A stretch of DNA of 64,000 nucleotides, from NCBI GenBank assembly GCA_944391565.1, contig CALXUB010000007.1:1-64000 (forward strand). The letters are read 5' to 3'. Both the position numbers and the translations under genes were made by a program. The notes under the pieces were generated by a model. It saw only the letters and a list, made by a program, of their open reading frames with translations. It was not told where the DNA came from and did no database searches. This stretch comes from an uncultured Alphaproteobacteria bacterium. Its GTDB lineage: Bacteria; Pseudomonadota; Alphaproteobacteria; CAAHEQ01; UBA3637. Of the stretch, positions 1-9,550 are shown one piece after another; within the stretch, counting starts at the first letter, position 1; the number at the start of each line of letters is the position of its first letter.

Positions 1-136
1 TATCACAGCAGACACCTTTAGATCCGTCCCAATAAGCAGACTCATGTTCTTGACAGACCATGTGCATTTTTCTTTGAATAATTTTAGCGTGAGCGGGGAG
101 AGAGAAACAGAGGCAGATGATTAAGTATTTAAAAAT
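1..136 (-). CDS. Secreted Cys-rich protein, N-terminal part only
   Basis: This minus-strand frame is open to the left edge. It reads as a signal peptide (hydrophobic run LIICLCFSLPAHA) followed by a mature part with spaced cysteines and an AYWDGSK-type segment ending in CC. Tryptophan/glycine/cysteine patterns like this fit small secreted proteins; the Cys-rich gene at 37589 is similar in style. No ATG, GTG or TTG lies upstream of the signal peptide in this frame. The first ATG (67) is inside the mature part. A rare ATT at 136 is the left limit used here. A Shine-Dalgarno-like AAAGGAG lies on the far side of the 15-C run, so the true start may have been altered by a tract-length change or an assembly error. 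Function unknown. Confidence 0.45.
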   Translation of the reverse strand, partial: MFKYLIICLCFSLPAHAKIIQRKMHMVCQEHESAYWDGSKGVCCD

Positions 137-149
137 ATTAGCTAAAATA

Positions 150-164
150 GGGGGGGGGGGGGGG
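150..164. repeat. Homopolymer of 15 G
   Basis: An uninterrupted run of 15 G on the plus strand (C on the minus strand) lies between a minus-strand Shine-Dalgarno-like AAAGGAG and the signal-peptide frame at 1-136. It is the only long G/C homopolymer I noticed in this AT-rich window. It could be a slippage tract or a sequencing artefact. Confidence 0.9.
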
Positions 165-200
165 TAAAAATAATAAAGACTCCTTTCTTCAGAATACCCT

Positions 201-215
201 AACAACGTGGTTGTT
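201..215. promoter_or_regulatory. Palindrome in the region divergent from mfd
   Basis: The sequence is AACAAC-gtg-GTTGTT, two perfect 6-base arms. On the minus strand it lies just downstream of a TTGACA (219-224) and before the AAAGGAG at about 180, so it sits in the spacer of a possible minus-strand promoter reading toward the gene at the left edge. An operator role is inferred from position only. Confidence 0.4.
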
Positions 216-290
216 CTTTGTCAATAAGAAAGTAAGGAAAACATTATAAAAAATCTTTTTTTAATTTCAAAATGCGTTATATTAAAGGCC

Positions 291-3200
291 ATGACAAAAA
301 CAAAAGAGATTTTATCCGGCGTTCCACAAGGCTATGACACACTTGTCATTGCTGATTTGGCACGAGAAAAAGGACGAGTTTTGCATCTTGCGGATACGGA
401 TGCTCAAATGATGAGGCTTAAAGACGGCTTCACGGCGATGGCTCCTGATGTCGATGTGCTGTTGTTTCCGGCATGGGATACTATTCCTTATGATCGTGTC
501 AGTCCCCATGCTGACATAGAGGGTGTTCGGTTAGACACGTTGTCTTATTTGGCTAATCATGTCGAAGAACACCGGCCTTTGGTGATTTTGGCCTCCGTTG
601 CGTCATTTTTACAACGTGTGCCGCCGCCATCTTTTTTTAAAGGTCAAGTTTTGTCGGCCAGAATCGGGGACCGATTTGACTGGTCTTCCGTTCAAGTTTT
701 TTTGACAAAAAACGGTTATATGCGAACAGAACAAGTCATGGAGCCCGGGGAATATGCTTTGCGGGGAGGAATTGTAGATATTTTCCCGGCCGGTTATGAG
801 CAACCTTTTCGGATGGATTTGTTCGGAGATGAACTTGAAAGTCTGCGAACATTTGATCCTGTCACCCAGAAGACGAACGGTACGCTTTCTTCTTTTATCA
901 TTAAACCGATGGCGGAGTTTGTTTTGTCCGCCGAATCGATTGCCTTGTTTCGAACACAGTATCGAACATTGTTCGGTATAACGGATGATGATTTTATCTA
1001 TGAAAGTATTTCCAATGGTCGCAAAGTTCCCGGTATAGAACATTGGTTGCCGTTGTTTTTTAAAGAAATGAGTACTTTGTTTGACTATGTGCCGGACATT
1101 TTTGTTTCTGAAGCTTTCGGCGTTGAAAAAGCCATTGAAGAGCGGTTGAAACAAATTCAGGAATATTATGATGCTCGTCTGATTGCTTTGCAGAATAAAA
1201 CTGATATGGGAACACCGTACCATCCTGTTCCGGCGGAAAGAATGTTTTTGTCCAAGGAGGAGGCCGAACATCTGCTTCAAACGCATTCCGGTGCTGTCTT
1301 AAGTCCGTTTGTCGAGCCGGATGCGCGGGATATGGGAGGACGTGTCGGAGAAAATTTCGCAGCAGTACGTGCTGCCGGGGATGTTTTTGATCGTTTGGCG
1401 GACTTTATTCGCGGTGCTAAAGAAAAAATCATCATCGGGGCTTTTTCCGAGGTTTCTTTGAAGCGAATCCGGACTTTGTTGGAAGAACGAGCGCTTCCCG
1501 TGACGGTCGTTTCCAGTTTTCAGGCTGCCTTGAAAAAAACGCCGTCTCTTTTAATTCTGCCGCTTGAAACAGGTTTTAAATGCAAAGCTTTTACGTTAAT
1601 AACTGAAGCAGATTTATTGGGTGAACGCATGTCGCGTCCCAGTCGGTTTAAACGTGCAAAAGAAAACTTTATTGAAGATATCTCAACACTGTCTCAAGGG
1701 GATTTGGTCGTTCATATCAGTCACGGAATAGGGCGTTATGAGGGATTGATTACTCTTTCGGCCGGAGGAACGCAGCATGACTGTTTGAAAGTTGTTTATG
1801 CCGATGATGATAAATTGTTTGTGCCGGTTGAAAATCTGGATGTGTTAACGCGCTACGGTTCGGAAAATACGGCGGTGGCGCTGGATAAATTGGGGGGTGG
1901 CGCTTGGCAGGCCCGTAAAAGCCGATTAAAGAAAAAACTTTTGGAAATGGCCGAAAAATTGATTGCGATTGCTGCCGCTCGTCAGGCACAACAAACCCCT
2001 CGAATTTTACTGCCGCCGGGATTGTATAACGAATTTTGCGCGCGTTTCCCTTATGTTGAAACCGAGGATCAACAAAAAACCATTACCGCCGTGACTGAAG
2101 ATTTAGCCAAAGGTCATCCGATGGATCGACTGGTATGCGGCGATGTCGGATTTGGAAAAACAGAAGTGGCTTTGCGAGCGGCTTTTGCGGCGGCAATGGC
2201 CGGTGAACAGGTAGCTGTTGTTGTACCGACGACTTTATTGGCGCGGCAGCATTATGAGACATTTGTCAAGCGTTTTGCAGGCTTTCCTTTGAAAATCGGC
2301 CGTTTGTCCCGTTTGGTCTCAGCAAAGGAAAAACAGGAAACACATAAGGGATTGGAAGACGGTACGCTTGACATTGTTATCGGAACACATGCACTGTTGG
2401 CTAAAAACATGAAGTTTAAACGATTGGGATTGTTAATCGTGGATGAGGAACAGCATTTTGGTGTTGCTCATAAAGAGCGATTAAAAGAACTTCGGACGGG
2501 CGTTCATGTTCTGACACTGACGGCAACACCTATTCCCAGAACACTTCAGATGTCTTTGACAGGCGTCAGGGATCTCAGCATTATTGCGACTCCGCCTGTA
2601 GACAGGTTGGCGGTTAGTACATTCGTTTTGCCGTTTGATAGCATTATTTTGCGGGACGCCATGATGCGAGAACATCTGCGGGGCGGACAAACATATTATG
2701 TCTGTCCGCGTATTTCAGATATGGCTCCGTTGCTGGATAAGTTGAAAAAAATGGTTCCTGAGTTAAAAATTATTGTCGCACACGGTCAAATGACGCCTTT
2801 GCAGTTGGAACGAATTATGACAGATTTTGCCGATGGAAAATATGATGTGCTGTTGGCAACTTCTATTATCGAATCGGGGATCGACTTGCCGAACGTCAAT
2901 ACGATGATTATTCATAAAGCAGATATGTTTGGGTTGGCCGCCCTGTATCAACTCCGCGGCAGAGTGGGACGCTCAAAGGTTAAAGCCTATGCATATTTGA
3001 CTGTTATGGAAAACAAGAAGCTGACAAAAACGGCAGAAAAACGGCTTTCCGTGATGCAAAGTTTGGACAGTCTTGGTGCCGGTTTTACATTGGCCAGTCA
3101 TGATTTGGATATTCGAGGGGCCGGCAATTTGTTGGGACAAGAACAATCCGGTCACATTAAAGAAGTTGGGGTTGAGCTTTATCAAAAAATGCTGGAGGAA

Positions 3201-3701
3201 GCGGTTGCATCCTTGAAATCGGGAACTGATATTTCTTCGGAGGAAAACGAAACATGGTCGCCTCAAATTTCTTTGGGTTTGTCAGTGCTTATTCCGGAGG
3301 ATTATGTTTCGGATTTGGGGCTTCGGATGGAGTTGTATCATCGGTTAGCCAATATTGAAGACGAGATTAGTTTGGACGAGATGCGTCTGGAAATGAAGGA
3401 TCGTTTCGGAGAGATTCCTGAGGAAGTCGAAAATCTTTTTGATATTGTTCAAATAAAAATGCTTTGTCGCCGTGCTCATGTCGAGCGTGTGGATGCTGGA
3501 CCCAAAGGAATGACAGTCTCTTTCTATGAAAATGTTTTTCCCAATCCGGCAGGACTTGTCGGCTTTATCAATTCTCAAATGGGTTTGGCTAAATTGAAAC
3601 CGGATAAACTGACAATTACGCGCATGTGGGATAAGCCCGAAGATCGTCTTAACGGTGTCAAAAGAATATTGGAAACGTTCGTTCGTTTGGCCGAAGAGTA
3701 A
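291..3701 (+). CDS. mfd: Transcription-repair coupling factor Mfd
   Basis: Mfd is a DNA translocase that removes RNA polymerase stalled at lesions and recruits UvrA. The 1136 residues match the usual length. The N-terminal UvrB-like part comes first (FPAWDTIPYDRVSPH near residue 60). The RNA polymerase-binding module follows, with GDLVVHISHGIGRYEG near residue 470. Then come the RecG-like helicase motifs: Walker A GDVGFGKTEVA, the DEEQHFGV box, TLTATPIPRTL, and QLRGRVGRS, followed by the C-terminal TRCF domain. The start is an ATG with AAAGG five bases upstream. It stands alone on this strand and is followed 52 bases later by an unrelated secreted protein. Confidence 0.98.
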   Translation: MTKTKEILSGVPQGYDTLVIADLAREKGRVLHLADTDAQMMRLKDGFTAMAPDVDVLLFPAWDTIPYDRVSPHADIEGVRLDTLSYLANHVEEHRPLVILASVASFLQRVPPPSFFKGQVLSARIGDRFDWSSVQVFLTKNGYMRTEQVMEPGEYALRGGIVDIFPAGYEQPFRMDLFGDELESLRTFDPVTQKTNGTLSSFIIKPMAEFVLSAESIALFRTQYRTLFGITDDDFIYESISNGRKVPGIEHWLPLFFKEMSTLFDYVPDIFVSEAFGVEKAIEERLKQIQEYYDARLIALQNKTDMGTPYHPVPAERMFLSKEEAEHLLQTHSGAVLSPFVEPDARDMGGRVGENFAAVRAAGDVFDRLADFIRGAKEKIIIGAFSEVSLKRIRTLLEERALPVTVVSSFQAALKKTPSLLILPLETGFKCKAFTLITEADLLGERMSRPSRFKRAKENFIEDISTLSQGDLVVHISHGIGRYEGLITLSAGGTQHDCLKVVYADDDKLFVPVENLDVLTRYGSENTAVALDKLGGGAWQARKSRLKKKLLEMAEKLIAIAAARQAQQTPRILLPPGLYNEFCARFPYVETEDQQKTITAVTEDLAKGHPMDRLVCGDVGFGKTEVALRAAFAAAMAGEQVAVVVPTTLLARQHYETFVKRFAGFPLKIGRLSRLVSAKEKQETHKGLEDGTLDIVIGTHALLAKNMKFKRLGLLIVDEEQHFGVAHKERLKELRTGVHVLTLTATPIPRTLQMSLTGVRDLSIIATPPVDRLAVSTFVLPFDSIILRDAMMREHLRGGQTYYVCPRISDMAPLLDKLKKMVPELKIIVAHGQMTPLQLERIMTDFADGKYDVLLATSIIESGIDLPNVNTMIIHKADMFGLAALYQLRGRVGRSKVKAYAYLTVMENKKLTKTAEKRLSVMQSLDSLGAGFTLASHDLDIRGAGNLLGQEQSGHIKEVGVELYQKMLEEAVASLKSGTDISSEENETWSPQISLGLSVLIPEDYVSDLGLRMELYHRLANIEDEISLDEMRLEMKDRFGEIPEEVENLFDIVQIKMLCRRAHVERVDAGPKGMTVSFYENVFPNPAGLVGFINSQMGLAKLKPDKLTITRMWDKPEDRLNGVKRILETFVRLAEE

Positions 3702-3753
3702 TTTTCTTGTTTTGACCGCAATTTCATGGTAAAATAGAAAAAAAGGAGGCAAA

Positions 3754-5361
3754 GTGAGAAACTTTCATCAATATCTTTTGTCCATAGTTGCCGCCGGTAG
3801 TTTCTTGGGTGGACTGGATGCAGAAGCATCTTCTACTTTGGAAACTCTGAAAGGAAAAAATTTCTTTTCTGTTCAGCAGATGTTTAATGTTAATCAACCC
3901 CTGCCATTGATGTCTGATCAAGATTTTCAAAATAGACTAAATCGTTTTAAACAAAATACAAGTGGCATGAATGAAAAAGAAAAAGCACTTTTGTGTTCGT
4001 CATTGGACGCTTTAGCCGCAACGCCGGATGGTCGGAATCTGATAGAACGCGCTGAAGATGATCTAAAAATTGGTTGGAGTGATGAAAAGTCATATATGGG
4101 GGCTTACTCTCATGAAAATAAAAAAATCTCTTTTTCAAGAGGAAATTATCCGGTTGAAAAGGTTTTATCAGATAAATTTTATTTCCAAAATATGGTTAAA
4201 ACACTTGGTCATGAGTTGCGCCATTCGGTTCAGAAAAAGGAAGAAAGAGCAAATAATCCTTCTATTCCCGGTGTTGAGGGCTATGCTGATTTAGTCAGTC
4301 AAAAGTTAATGGAAGTTGAAACAAGGCTGTATGATACTGTTCGAATGGATCAATTTTTTGAAGGAAAAACACTGACAGATAAAACAGACAAAACAGGTGA
4401 TTTGAGGTTTTATCGCTTACTGAAGGAAAATGCAAAAAAAGAAGCAGTTTCTAAAGGACTAAGTGACTGGCAGAAGGAAGCTTTTATTGAGCGTCAAGCA
4501 AAAACAAATTATGTAAAAACCTTATGGGAAGCGCCAATCAAGGGGTATAAAGCGTTTCAAATTACAGATACTTTTGAAAGGTGGCATAGAGGTTATAACA
4601 TTCAAGCAGAAAGAAACAGTATTTTCGATTTCGTCGGATTACGAAATGAAAAAACAGAAAATCAGATTGTTCAAAAGTTTATTGATGAAATGGGAGTCGA
4701 TTTACAGCCAAATTATTTTTTAAACCAACAGAATATTTATGCTGGTTCTGCTCAAGACTTTTTTGAAAGACGCGAGGAAAGTGCACAAAATATGGTTTCC
4801 GTTTTTTATCCGGCTTATGAACAAGCGAGTCAACTTAAAACAGAGAAGGGACGCATTATCGCAACAGCACTTGTTCAGACATTTCAAGAAGGTCACACTT
4901 TAGAGGAGGCAGAAACGTATTTATTTCCTCTTTTATCAAAAATAGAGGCACAGGAACCAAATAACATGATAGAGCTGTTTAAAGGAGAAAAGAATAAAAT
5001 CAACAAAGAAATGGTCGATGCTCTTGCTAACAGCTATGACATGCATCATTTCATTGATCAGTCTATTAAAGAGTTAGATGCACAAGAAAGTAAAAGTAGC
5101 CTTGAACGTTTTGTTGATAAAATAAATCCTTTTACTTCTTCTTCGATAGACAAAGGCCTTGAACAGTTAGGGTTCGTTTATTTGGAAACTCAAAACAAAT
5201 TGAAAATGCAAATGATGTCTCCGTTAAATGCAGAGCACACTCTGAAAAAAACTTTGTCGGAACATACACAAACTGAGAAGATAAAAGAAGAAAATAAAGA
5301 CGCATCCAAGACCAATCATGTATTTCAGCAGGCTGTTATGAATAAAATTCAAGCAAGATAG
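3754..5361 (+). CDS. Secreted putative zinc metallopeptidase (HELRH)
   Basis: The 535-residue protein starts at a GTG placed seven bases after a strong AAAGGAGG. Residues 1-25 form a signal peptide ending near AEA. The segment LGHELRHSVQ puts an HExxH zinc motif at residues 153-157, with a glutamate about 18 residues later (VEGYADL) that could be a third ligand. The rest is helical and charged, without other recognisable domains. The motif and secretion suggest a periplasmic or exported metallopeptidase resembling the DUF6782 type, but I could not confirm the family. Its third-position codons are more AT-rich than those of mfd and mutL, so it may be an accessory gene. It ends four bases from the convergent mutL gene, with no room for a terminator. 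Confidence 0.7.
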   Translation: MRNFHQYLLSIVAAGSFLGGLDAEASSTLETLKGKNFFSVQQMFNVNQPLPLMSDQDFQNRLNRFKQNTSGMNEKEKALLCSSLDALAATPDGRNLIERAEDDLKIGWSDEKSYMGAYSHENKKISFSRGNYPVEKVLSDKFYFQNMVKTLGHELRHSVQKKEERANNPSIPGVEGYADLVSQKLMEVETRLYDTVRMDQFFEGKTLTDKTDKTGDLRFYRLLKENAKKEAVSKGLSDWQKEAFIERQAKTNYVKTLWEAPIKGYKAFQITDTFERWHRGYNIQAERNSIFDFVGLRNEKTENQIVQKFIDEMGVDLQPNYFLNQQNIYAGSAQDFFERREESAQNMVSVFYPAYEQASQLKTEKGRIIATALVQTFQEGHTLEEAETYLFPLLSKIEAQEPNNMIELFKGEKNKINKEMVDALANSYDMHHFIDQSIKELDAQESKSSLERFVDKINPFTSSSIDKGLEQLGFVYLETQNKLKMQMMSPLNAEHTLKKTLSEHTQTEKIKEENKDASKTNHVFQQAVMNKIQAR

Positions 5362-5365
5362 AAGT

Positions 5366-7177
5366 TTATCCTCTTCTGCCGAACAGACGTTCAATATCTT
5401 TCAGTTTTAATTCGATATAAGTTGGGCGACCGTGAATGCATTGGCCGGATGTTCCGCAAGCTTCCATTTCTCGAAGCAGAGCATTCATTTCCGCAGCAGT
5501 CAGTCGTCTTCCCGCTCGAACGGAACCGTGACAAGCCATGCGCGCGCATATGGCTTGAATTTTATCTGTCAACGCCGTTGTGTCTCCGAATTCCGCCAAG
5601 GTATCAGCCATGTCCTTAATCAATCCTTGAATGTCTGTTTCCCCTAAAATAGAGGGTATTTCCCGAACGATGACAGCATCCATTCCGAACGCATCCAAGA
5701 CTAACCCGAATTTTTGAAGTTCTGGCGCACGGCGAATTAAACGAGCCGTCGCTTCTTCAGTCAGAACAACAACCTCCGGTATCAGCAACAGTTGAGTTTC
5801 CACATGATCATTCATGGCAGCGTGGATTTTTTCATATGTCAAACGCTCATGAGCCGCGTGTTGGTCTGTGATAATCAGGCTGTCCGGTGTTTGTGAGATA
5901 ATATAAGTTTCATGAACCTGTCCGCGGGCGACACCCAAAGGCGGATATTCCTCGGTTGTCGGTTCCGGTGTTTCTTGGACACTTGGGACAGAACCCGAAA
6001 AAGTATCATTTATATTAAAATCAAGGGGGGCTTGCCTTTCCAACTGAGCAGTCGTATCGTTTTGGCGTGCGCGTAAAGCTTGCCAACCTGTTCCCCAGGA
6101 GGATGTATTTCTTATCGGCGATCGAATAGTGGGAAAAACGCCGCTTTCCGTATGGCCCAGTGCACCGATGCCGATGGTGGTTGCCGTTCTGTGACCGGCT
6201 TCAGCCAAGGCATTTTTAAGTGAGCCGACGATTAAACCGCGGATACTGGCCGCATCTTTGAAACGAACCTCATATTTGGCAGGGTGAACGTTAACGTCAA
6301 CTTCACGAGAGGGCACTTTTAGAAACAGAGCCAAAACGGGATGTCCTTCGTGTCCGATCAGACCTTGATAAGCTCCCTTGACACAGCCGATTAACATTCG
6401 ATCTTTAATCCAACGATTGTTGACAAATAAATATTGTTCGCTTGTCGTGGCACGAGTATAAGTGGGCAGACTGATAAAACCGGTTAATTCAACGCCGTCA
6501 TGTTCAGCTTTGACTTCAATAGCGTTTTCTTTAAACGCCCGACCTATAACCATGGAAACGCGATCCAAGTGATTTTTGACGACGGGGTAATATAAAATTT
6601 GTCGCTTTTCATCAGATAAGCGAAATGCCACATCCGGGTTGGCCATTGCCAGGCGGTTAATGACATCTTTGATATAACCGGTTTCCGTCTGAGCCGCTTT
6701 TAGAAACTTCAATCGTGCGGGCTGAGCGAAGAAAAGATCTTTGACTTCAACTTTTGTTCCCTGAGGCAGAGCTGCCGGCTTTAACGGTCGTTTCATTCCA
6801 CCTTCGACGGTAATGCGCCATGCTTCTTCGGTTGCCTGTGTGCGAGACGTGATAATCAATCGTGCAACTGAACCGATGGAAGGAAGAGCCTCCCCACGGA
6901 AACCAAAGAAATGAATGTCAAACAAATCATCGTCCGGCAGTTTAGAGGTTGCATGCCGTTCAACAGCTAACTCTAGTTCTTCCGGAGACATCCCTTTTCC
7001 GTCATCTAAGACGCTCATATAGGCTTTGCCGCCGTCACCCAACATAACATCAATATTGTGCGCGCCAGCATCAATGGCGTTTTCCAGCAATTCTTTTAAA
7101 GCTGAGGCAGGCCTTTCAATTACTTCTCCGGCCGCGATTTGGTTGATCAGATGAGGGGAAAGCAACCGAATGGTCAT
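5366..7177 (-). CDS. mutL: DNA mismatch repair protein MutL
   Basis: MutL couples MutS mismatch recognition to strand incision. The GHKL ATPase domain is intact: [25 protein letters not shown] at the N-terminus, then DDGKGM and the [10 protein letters not shown] lid. The C-terminal half carries the endonuclease motif [12 protein letters not shown] from residue 438, with the supporting ACHGSVRAG and GQCIHGRPT segments. This MutL should therefore nick DNA itself, as in most bacteria that lack MutH. It is 603 residues long. Its start overlaps the stop of pgi by four bases, and it is the last gene of the minus-strand operon that begins with lspA. Confidence 0.97.
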   Translation of the reverse strand: MTIRLLSPHLINQIAAGEVIERPASALKELLENAIDAGAHNIDVMLGDGGKAYMSVLDDGKGMSPEELELAVERHATSKLPDDDLFDIHFFGFRGEALPSIGSVARLIITSRTQATEEAWRITVEGGMKRPLKPAALPQGTKVEVKDLFFAQPARLKFLKAAQTETGYIKDVINRLAMANPDVAFRLSDEKRQILYYPVVKNHLDRVSMVIGRAFKENAIEVKAEHDGVELTGFISLPTYTRATTSEQYLFVNNRWIKDRMLIGCVKGAYQGLIGHEGHPVLALFLKVPSREVDVNVHPAKYEVRFKDAASIRGLIVGSLKNALAEAGHRTATTIGIGALGHTESGVFPTIRSPIRNTSSWGTGWQALRARQNDTTAQLERQAPLDFNINDTFSGSVPSVQETPEPTTEEYPPLGVARGQVHETYIISQTPDSLIITDQHAAHERLTYEKIHAAMNDHVETQLLLIPEVVVLTEEATARLIRRAPELQKFGLVLDAFGMDAVIVREIPSILGETDIQGLIKDMADTLAEFGDTTALTDKIQAICARMACHGSVRAGRRLTAAEMNALLREMEACGTSGQCIHGRPTYIELKLKDIERLFGRRG

Positions 7178-8787
7178 AAGCGTTTTTCCTTAATATAGTT
7201 GATAAGTGCGTTTGTCGAACTGTCATGAGTGGTTGTTTGTGACTTTTCTGATAGTTCGGGCAGTATTTTTTTTGCTAATACTTTTCCCAGCTCAACGCCC
7301 CATTGGTCAAAGCTGTCAATTTGAAGAATAGTTCCCATGACAAAAATCTTGTGTTCATACATGGCAATCAGTCGTCCTAAATTACGAGGGGTCATTTTGT
7401 CAACGATAATCGTATTAGACGGTCTGTTGCCCGGGAATGTTTTGAAGGGGATCAATCGATCAGGCGTACCCTCGTCCCGAACTTCTTGTGCCGTTTTACC
7501 ACGCATCAGTGCTTCGGATTGCGCCAGCATATTTGCCAACAAAATATTCTGGTGTTCTCCCGTTTCATTGAACGAAAAAACCGGCGCAATAAAATCACAT
7601 GGAATCAGGTGTGTCCCTTGATGGATCAGCTGATAAAACGAATGTTGACCGTTTGTACCGGGTTCTCCGAATAAAACAGGACCGGTGGGGTAGGAAACAA
7701 CAGATCCTTCTTTATCAACGCGTTTGCCGTTGCTTTCCATATCCAGCTGTTGTAAATAGGCAGGTAGCCGATGCAGATATTGGTCGTAAGGCAGAACAGC
7801 ATAGGTTTCGGCTTTATAGAATACATGATACCAAATACCAAGCAACCCCATAATGACCGGAATATTTTTCTGTAAAGGTACTGTGCGGAAGTGTTCATCC
7901 ATCTCGAAAGCGCCTTCCAACATTTCCACGAAATGATCATAACCGATGGCCAGCATAATCGATAGACCGATGGCACTCCACATGGAATAGCGGCCGCCGA
8001 CAAAGCTCCAAAATGCAAACATATTGTTTTGATCAATTCCGAATGCTTCAACTTCTTTGGTATTCGTGGACAGAGCCACAAAGTGGTAAGGAACGGCGTT
8101 TTCTCCCAACGCGTTGACAAGCCATGCTCTGGCCGTCTTGGCATTCACCATCGTTTCCATGGTTGTGAAGGTTTTGGAGGCAACTAAAAATAAAGTTGTT
8201 TCAGGATGACAGCTACGCAATGCCTCAACAATGGCTGTTCCGTCTATGTTGGAAACAAAATGAAAGTTTAAGGCATCTGTTTTATATTTTTTTAATGCTT
8301 CCACAGCCATCAAAGGACCTAAATCAGATCCGCCGATCCCGATGTTGACAATGTCTGTAATGCGTTTACCGGTGGCGCCTTTCCATTCCCCGTTGCGTAC
8401 GCTGTCTGAGAAGACATGCATTTTTTCCAGAACTTGGTTAATTTGAGGCATGACATCCACTCCGTCAACCTCAATCGATCGATTGCTTCGATTGCGCAAG
8501 GCAATATGCAAAACAGCTCTGTCTTCTGTAAAATTGATTTTTTCACCATTAAACAATGCATTTCGTTTGGCTTCAAGACCGCTTTCTTCCGCCAACGCCG
8601 TCAACAGCAGCATTGTTTCTTCCGTTATGCGGTTTTTAGAATAATCCAAGCGGAAATCTTGAAGTGATAAGGTGTATTTTTGAGCTCGCTTCGGATCTTT
8701 ATCAAACAAGTCCCGCATATGCAAAGATTTTGTTTGGGAAAGATGTGTTTGCAAGGCAGTATATGCCTTTAATTCAGTCAGTGTCAT
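7174..8787 (-). CDS. pgi: Glucose-6-phosphate isomerase
   Basis: This enzyme interconverts glucose-6-phosphate and fructose-6-phosphate in the cytoplasm. The 537-residue protein carries the family signatures: [11 protein letters not shown], the SKTFTTMET segment, the active-site region [12 protein letters not shown], and QLDMESNGK followed by the [16 protein letters not shown] block. The gene overlaps the lipoprotein gene upstream and mutL downstream by four bases each, so translation is probably coupled. A glucokinase gene also lies in this window (33919). Confidence 0.97.
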   Translation of the reverse strand: MTLTELKAYTALQTHLSQTKSLHMRDLFDKDPKRAQKYTLSLQDFRLDYSKNRITEETMLLLTALAEESGLEAKRNALFNGEKINFTEDRAVLHIALRNRSNRSIEVDGVDVMPQINQVLEKMHVFSDSVRNGEWKGATGKRITDIVNIGIGGSDLGPLMAVEALKKYKTDALNFHFVSNIDGTAIVEALRSCHPETTLFLVASKTFTTMETMVNAKTARAWLVNALGENAVPYHFVALSTNTKEVEAFGIDQNNMFAFWSFVGGRYSMWSAIGLSIMLAIGYDHFVEMLEGAFEMDEHFRTVPLQKNIPVIMGLLGIWYHVFYKAETYAVLPYDQYLHRLPAYLQQLDMESNGKRVDKEGSVVSYPTGPVLFGEPGTNGQHSFYQLIHQGTHLIPCDFIAPVFSFNETGEHQNILLANMLAQSEALMRGKTAQEVRDEGTPDRLIPFKTFPGNRPSNTIIVDKMTPRNLGRLIAMYEHKIFVMGTILQIDSFDQWGVELGKVLAKKILPELSEKSQTTTHDSSTNALINYIKEKRL

Positions 8788-8990
8788 TCGTTATCCTTTT
8801 TATCTGCTTTGCTTTCATCAGTCTTTTTTGCGGGCAAGGGAGGTCTTAACTCGTAATCAGGCGGCAACGTCAGTGCTTTTTGTTTTACGACCTGTGTTTC
8901 ATCCGGAGCACGATAGACAGTGTCTTTTGCCGTGCAGGCAGTTAAAAATGCGCAGGTTGCGAAGATAGAAATAAGTATATATTTTGTCAT
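8784..8990 (-). CDS. Short BamF-like (DUF3035) lipoprotein
   Basis: The 68-residue protein has a lipoprotein signal with lipobox LTAC (Cys 19). It is followed by [14 protein letters not shown], the hallmark motif of the alphaproteobacterial DUF3035/BamF family, which is part of the outer-membrane protein assembly complex. Known members are considerably longer; this one ends in a Lys/Asp-rich tail right after the motif. Its position directly behind lspA, the peptidase that would process its signal, is the usual one for this family. The assignment rests on one motif plus context. Confidence 0.65.
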   Translation of the reverse strand: MTKYILISIFATCAFLTACTAKDTVYRAPDETQVVKQKALTLPPDYELRPPLPAKKTDESKADKKDNE

Positions 8991-9443
8991 TTATTTCTCC
9001 TTTGAAAAAATGGCTTCGATAATGATAATGACTGCGCCGATACAAATCATTGTGTCGGCAATGTTAAATGATGGCCAATGATAACCGAAAGCGTGAAAAT
9101 CTAAAAAATCAACGACGGCACCAAATCGAATACGGTCAATGATATTACCGACGGCGCCCCCCAAAATTAAGGCCAAAGCCGTTTTAATCAAAACATTTTT
9201 TTCAATATAGAGCCAATAGGCAATGCCAATAGTTATTAAACTGCCGACAGCCGTTAAAACCCAGGGCATCCACGTTGTTTCAGAAGAAAACATCGAAAAA
9301 CTGACCCCTTTGTTCATCACAAGAACAAGGTTAAAAAAAGGAAAAACCGGCAGAACTGTCGGCGGTGTGAAATTTGATAAAACAACCGCTTTTGTCAGTT
9401 GATCAAAGATCACAATTAAAAGCGCGATTACATAAAACATCAT
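8991..9443 (-). CDS. lspA: Lipoprotein signal peptidase LspA
   Basis: LspA cleaves the signal peptide of diacylated prolipoproteins in the inner membrane. The 150-residue protein has four membrane segments and both catalytic aspartate boxes: GNIIDRIRFGAVVDFL and FNIADTMI. It starts at an ATG three bases after AAAAAGGAGT. It is the first gene of the operon lspA - BamF-like - pgi - mutL. Confidence 0.96.
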   Translation of the reverse strand: MMFYVIALLIVIFDQLTKAVVLSNFTPPTVLPVFPFFNLVLVMNKGVSFSMFSSETTWMPWVLTAVGSLITIGIAYWLYIEKNVLIKTALALILGGAVGNIIDRIRFGAVVDFLDFHAFGYHWPSFNIADTMICIGAVIIIIEAIFSKEK

Positions 9444-9459
9444 TTACTCCTTTTTCTTT

Positions 9460-9488
9460 CTTATATAGGAAAGAAAAAGAATTGTAAA
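9460..9488 (-). promoter_or_regulatory. Probable promoter of the lspA-pgi-mutL operon
   Basis: On the minus strand TTTACA (9488-9483) and TATAAG (9465-9460) are separated by 17 bases, just ahead of the lspA ribosome-binding site. The match to sigma70 consensus is good but was judged by eye. Confidence 0.5.
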
Positions 9489-9550
9489 GGACTTTAAAAA
9501 AACGTTCGTGGCCGATTAAAGATGATTTATCTTAATGTCAAAAAACAGTC

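Noticed and set aside
2-124. Plus-strand open frame at the left edge, 40 codons
   Set aside because: The minus-strand frame over the same bases gives a clear signal peptide and Cys-rich protein, which is the better reading.
609-1286. Long open frame antisense to mfd (225 codons)
   Set aside because: It is a shadow of the mfd coding sequence with no RBS and no protein-like pattern.
7626-8144. 172-codon frame inside pgi on the same strand
   Set aside because: Frame-shifted copy of pgi; composition is that of a shadow, rich in Cys, Trp and Ile without a motif.
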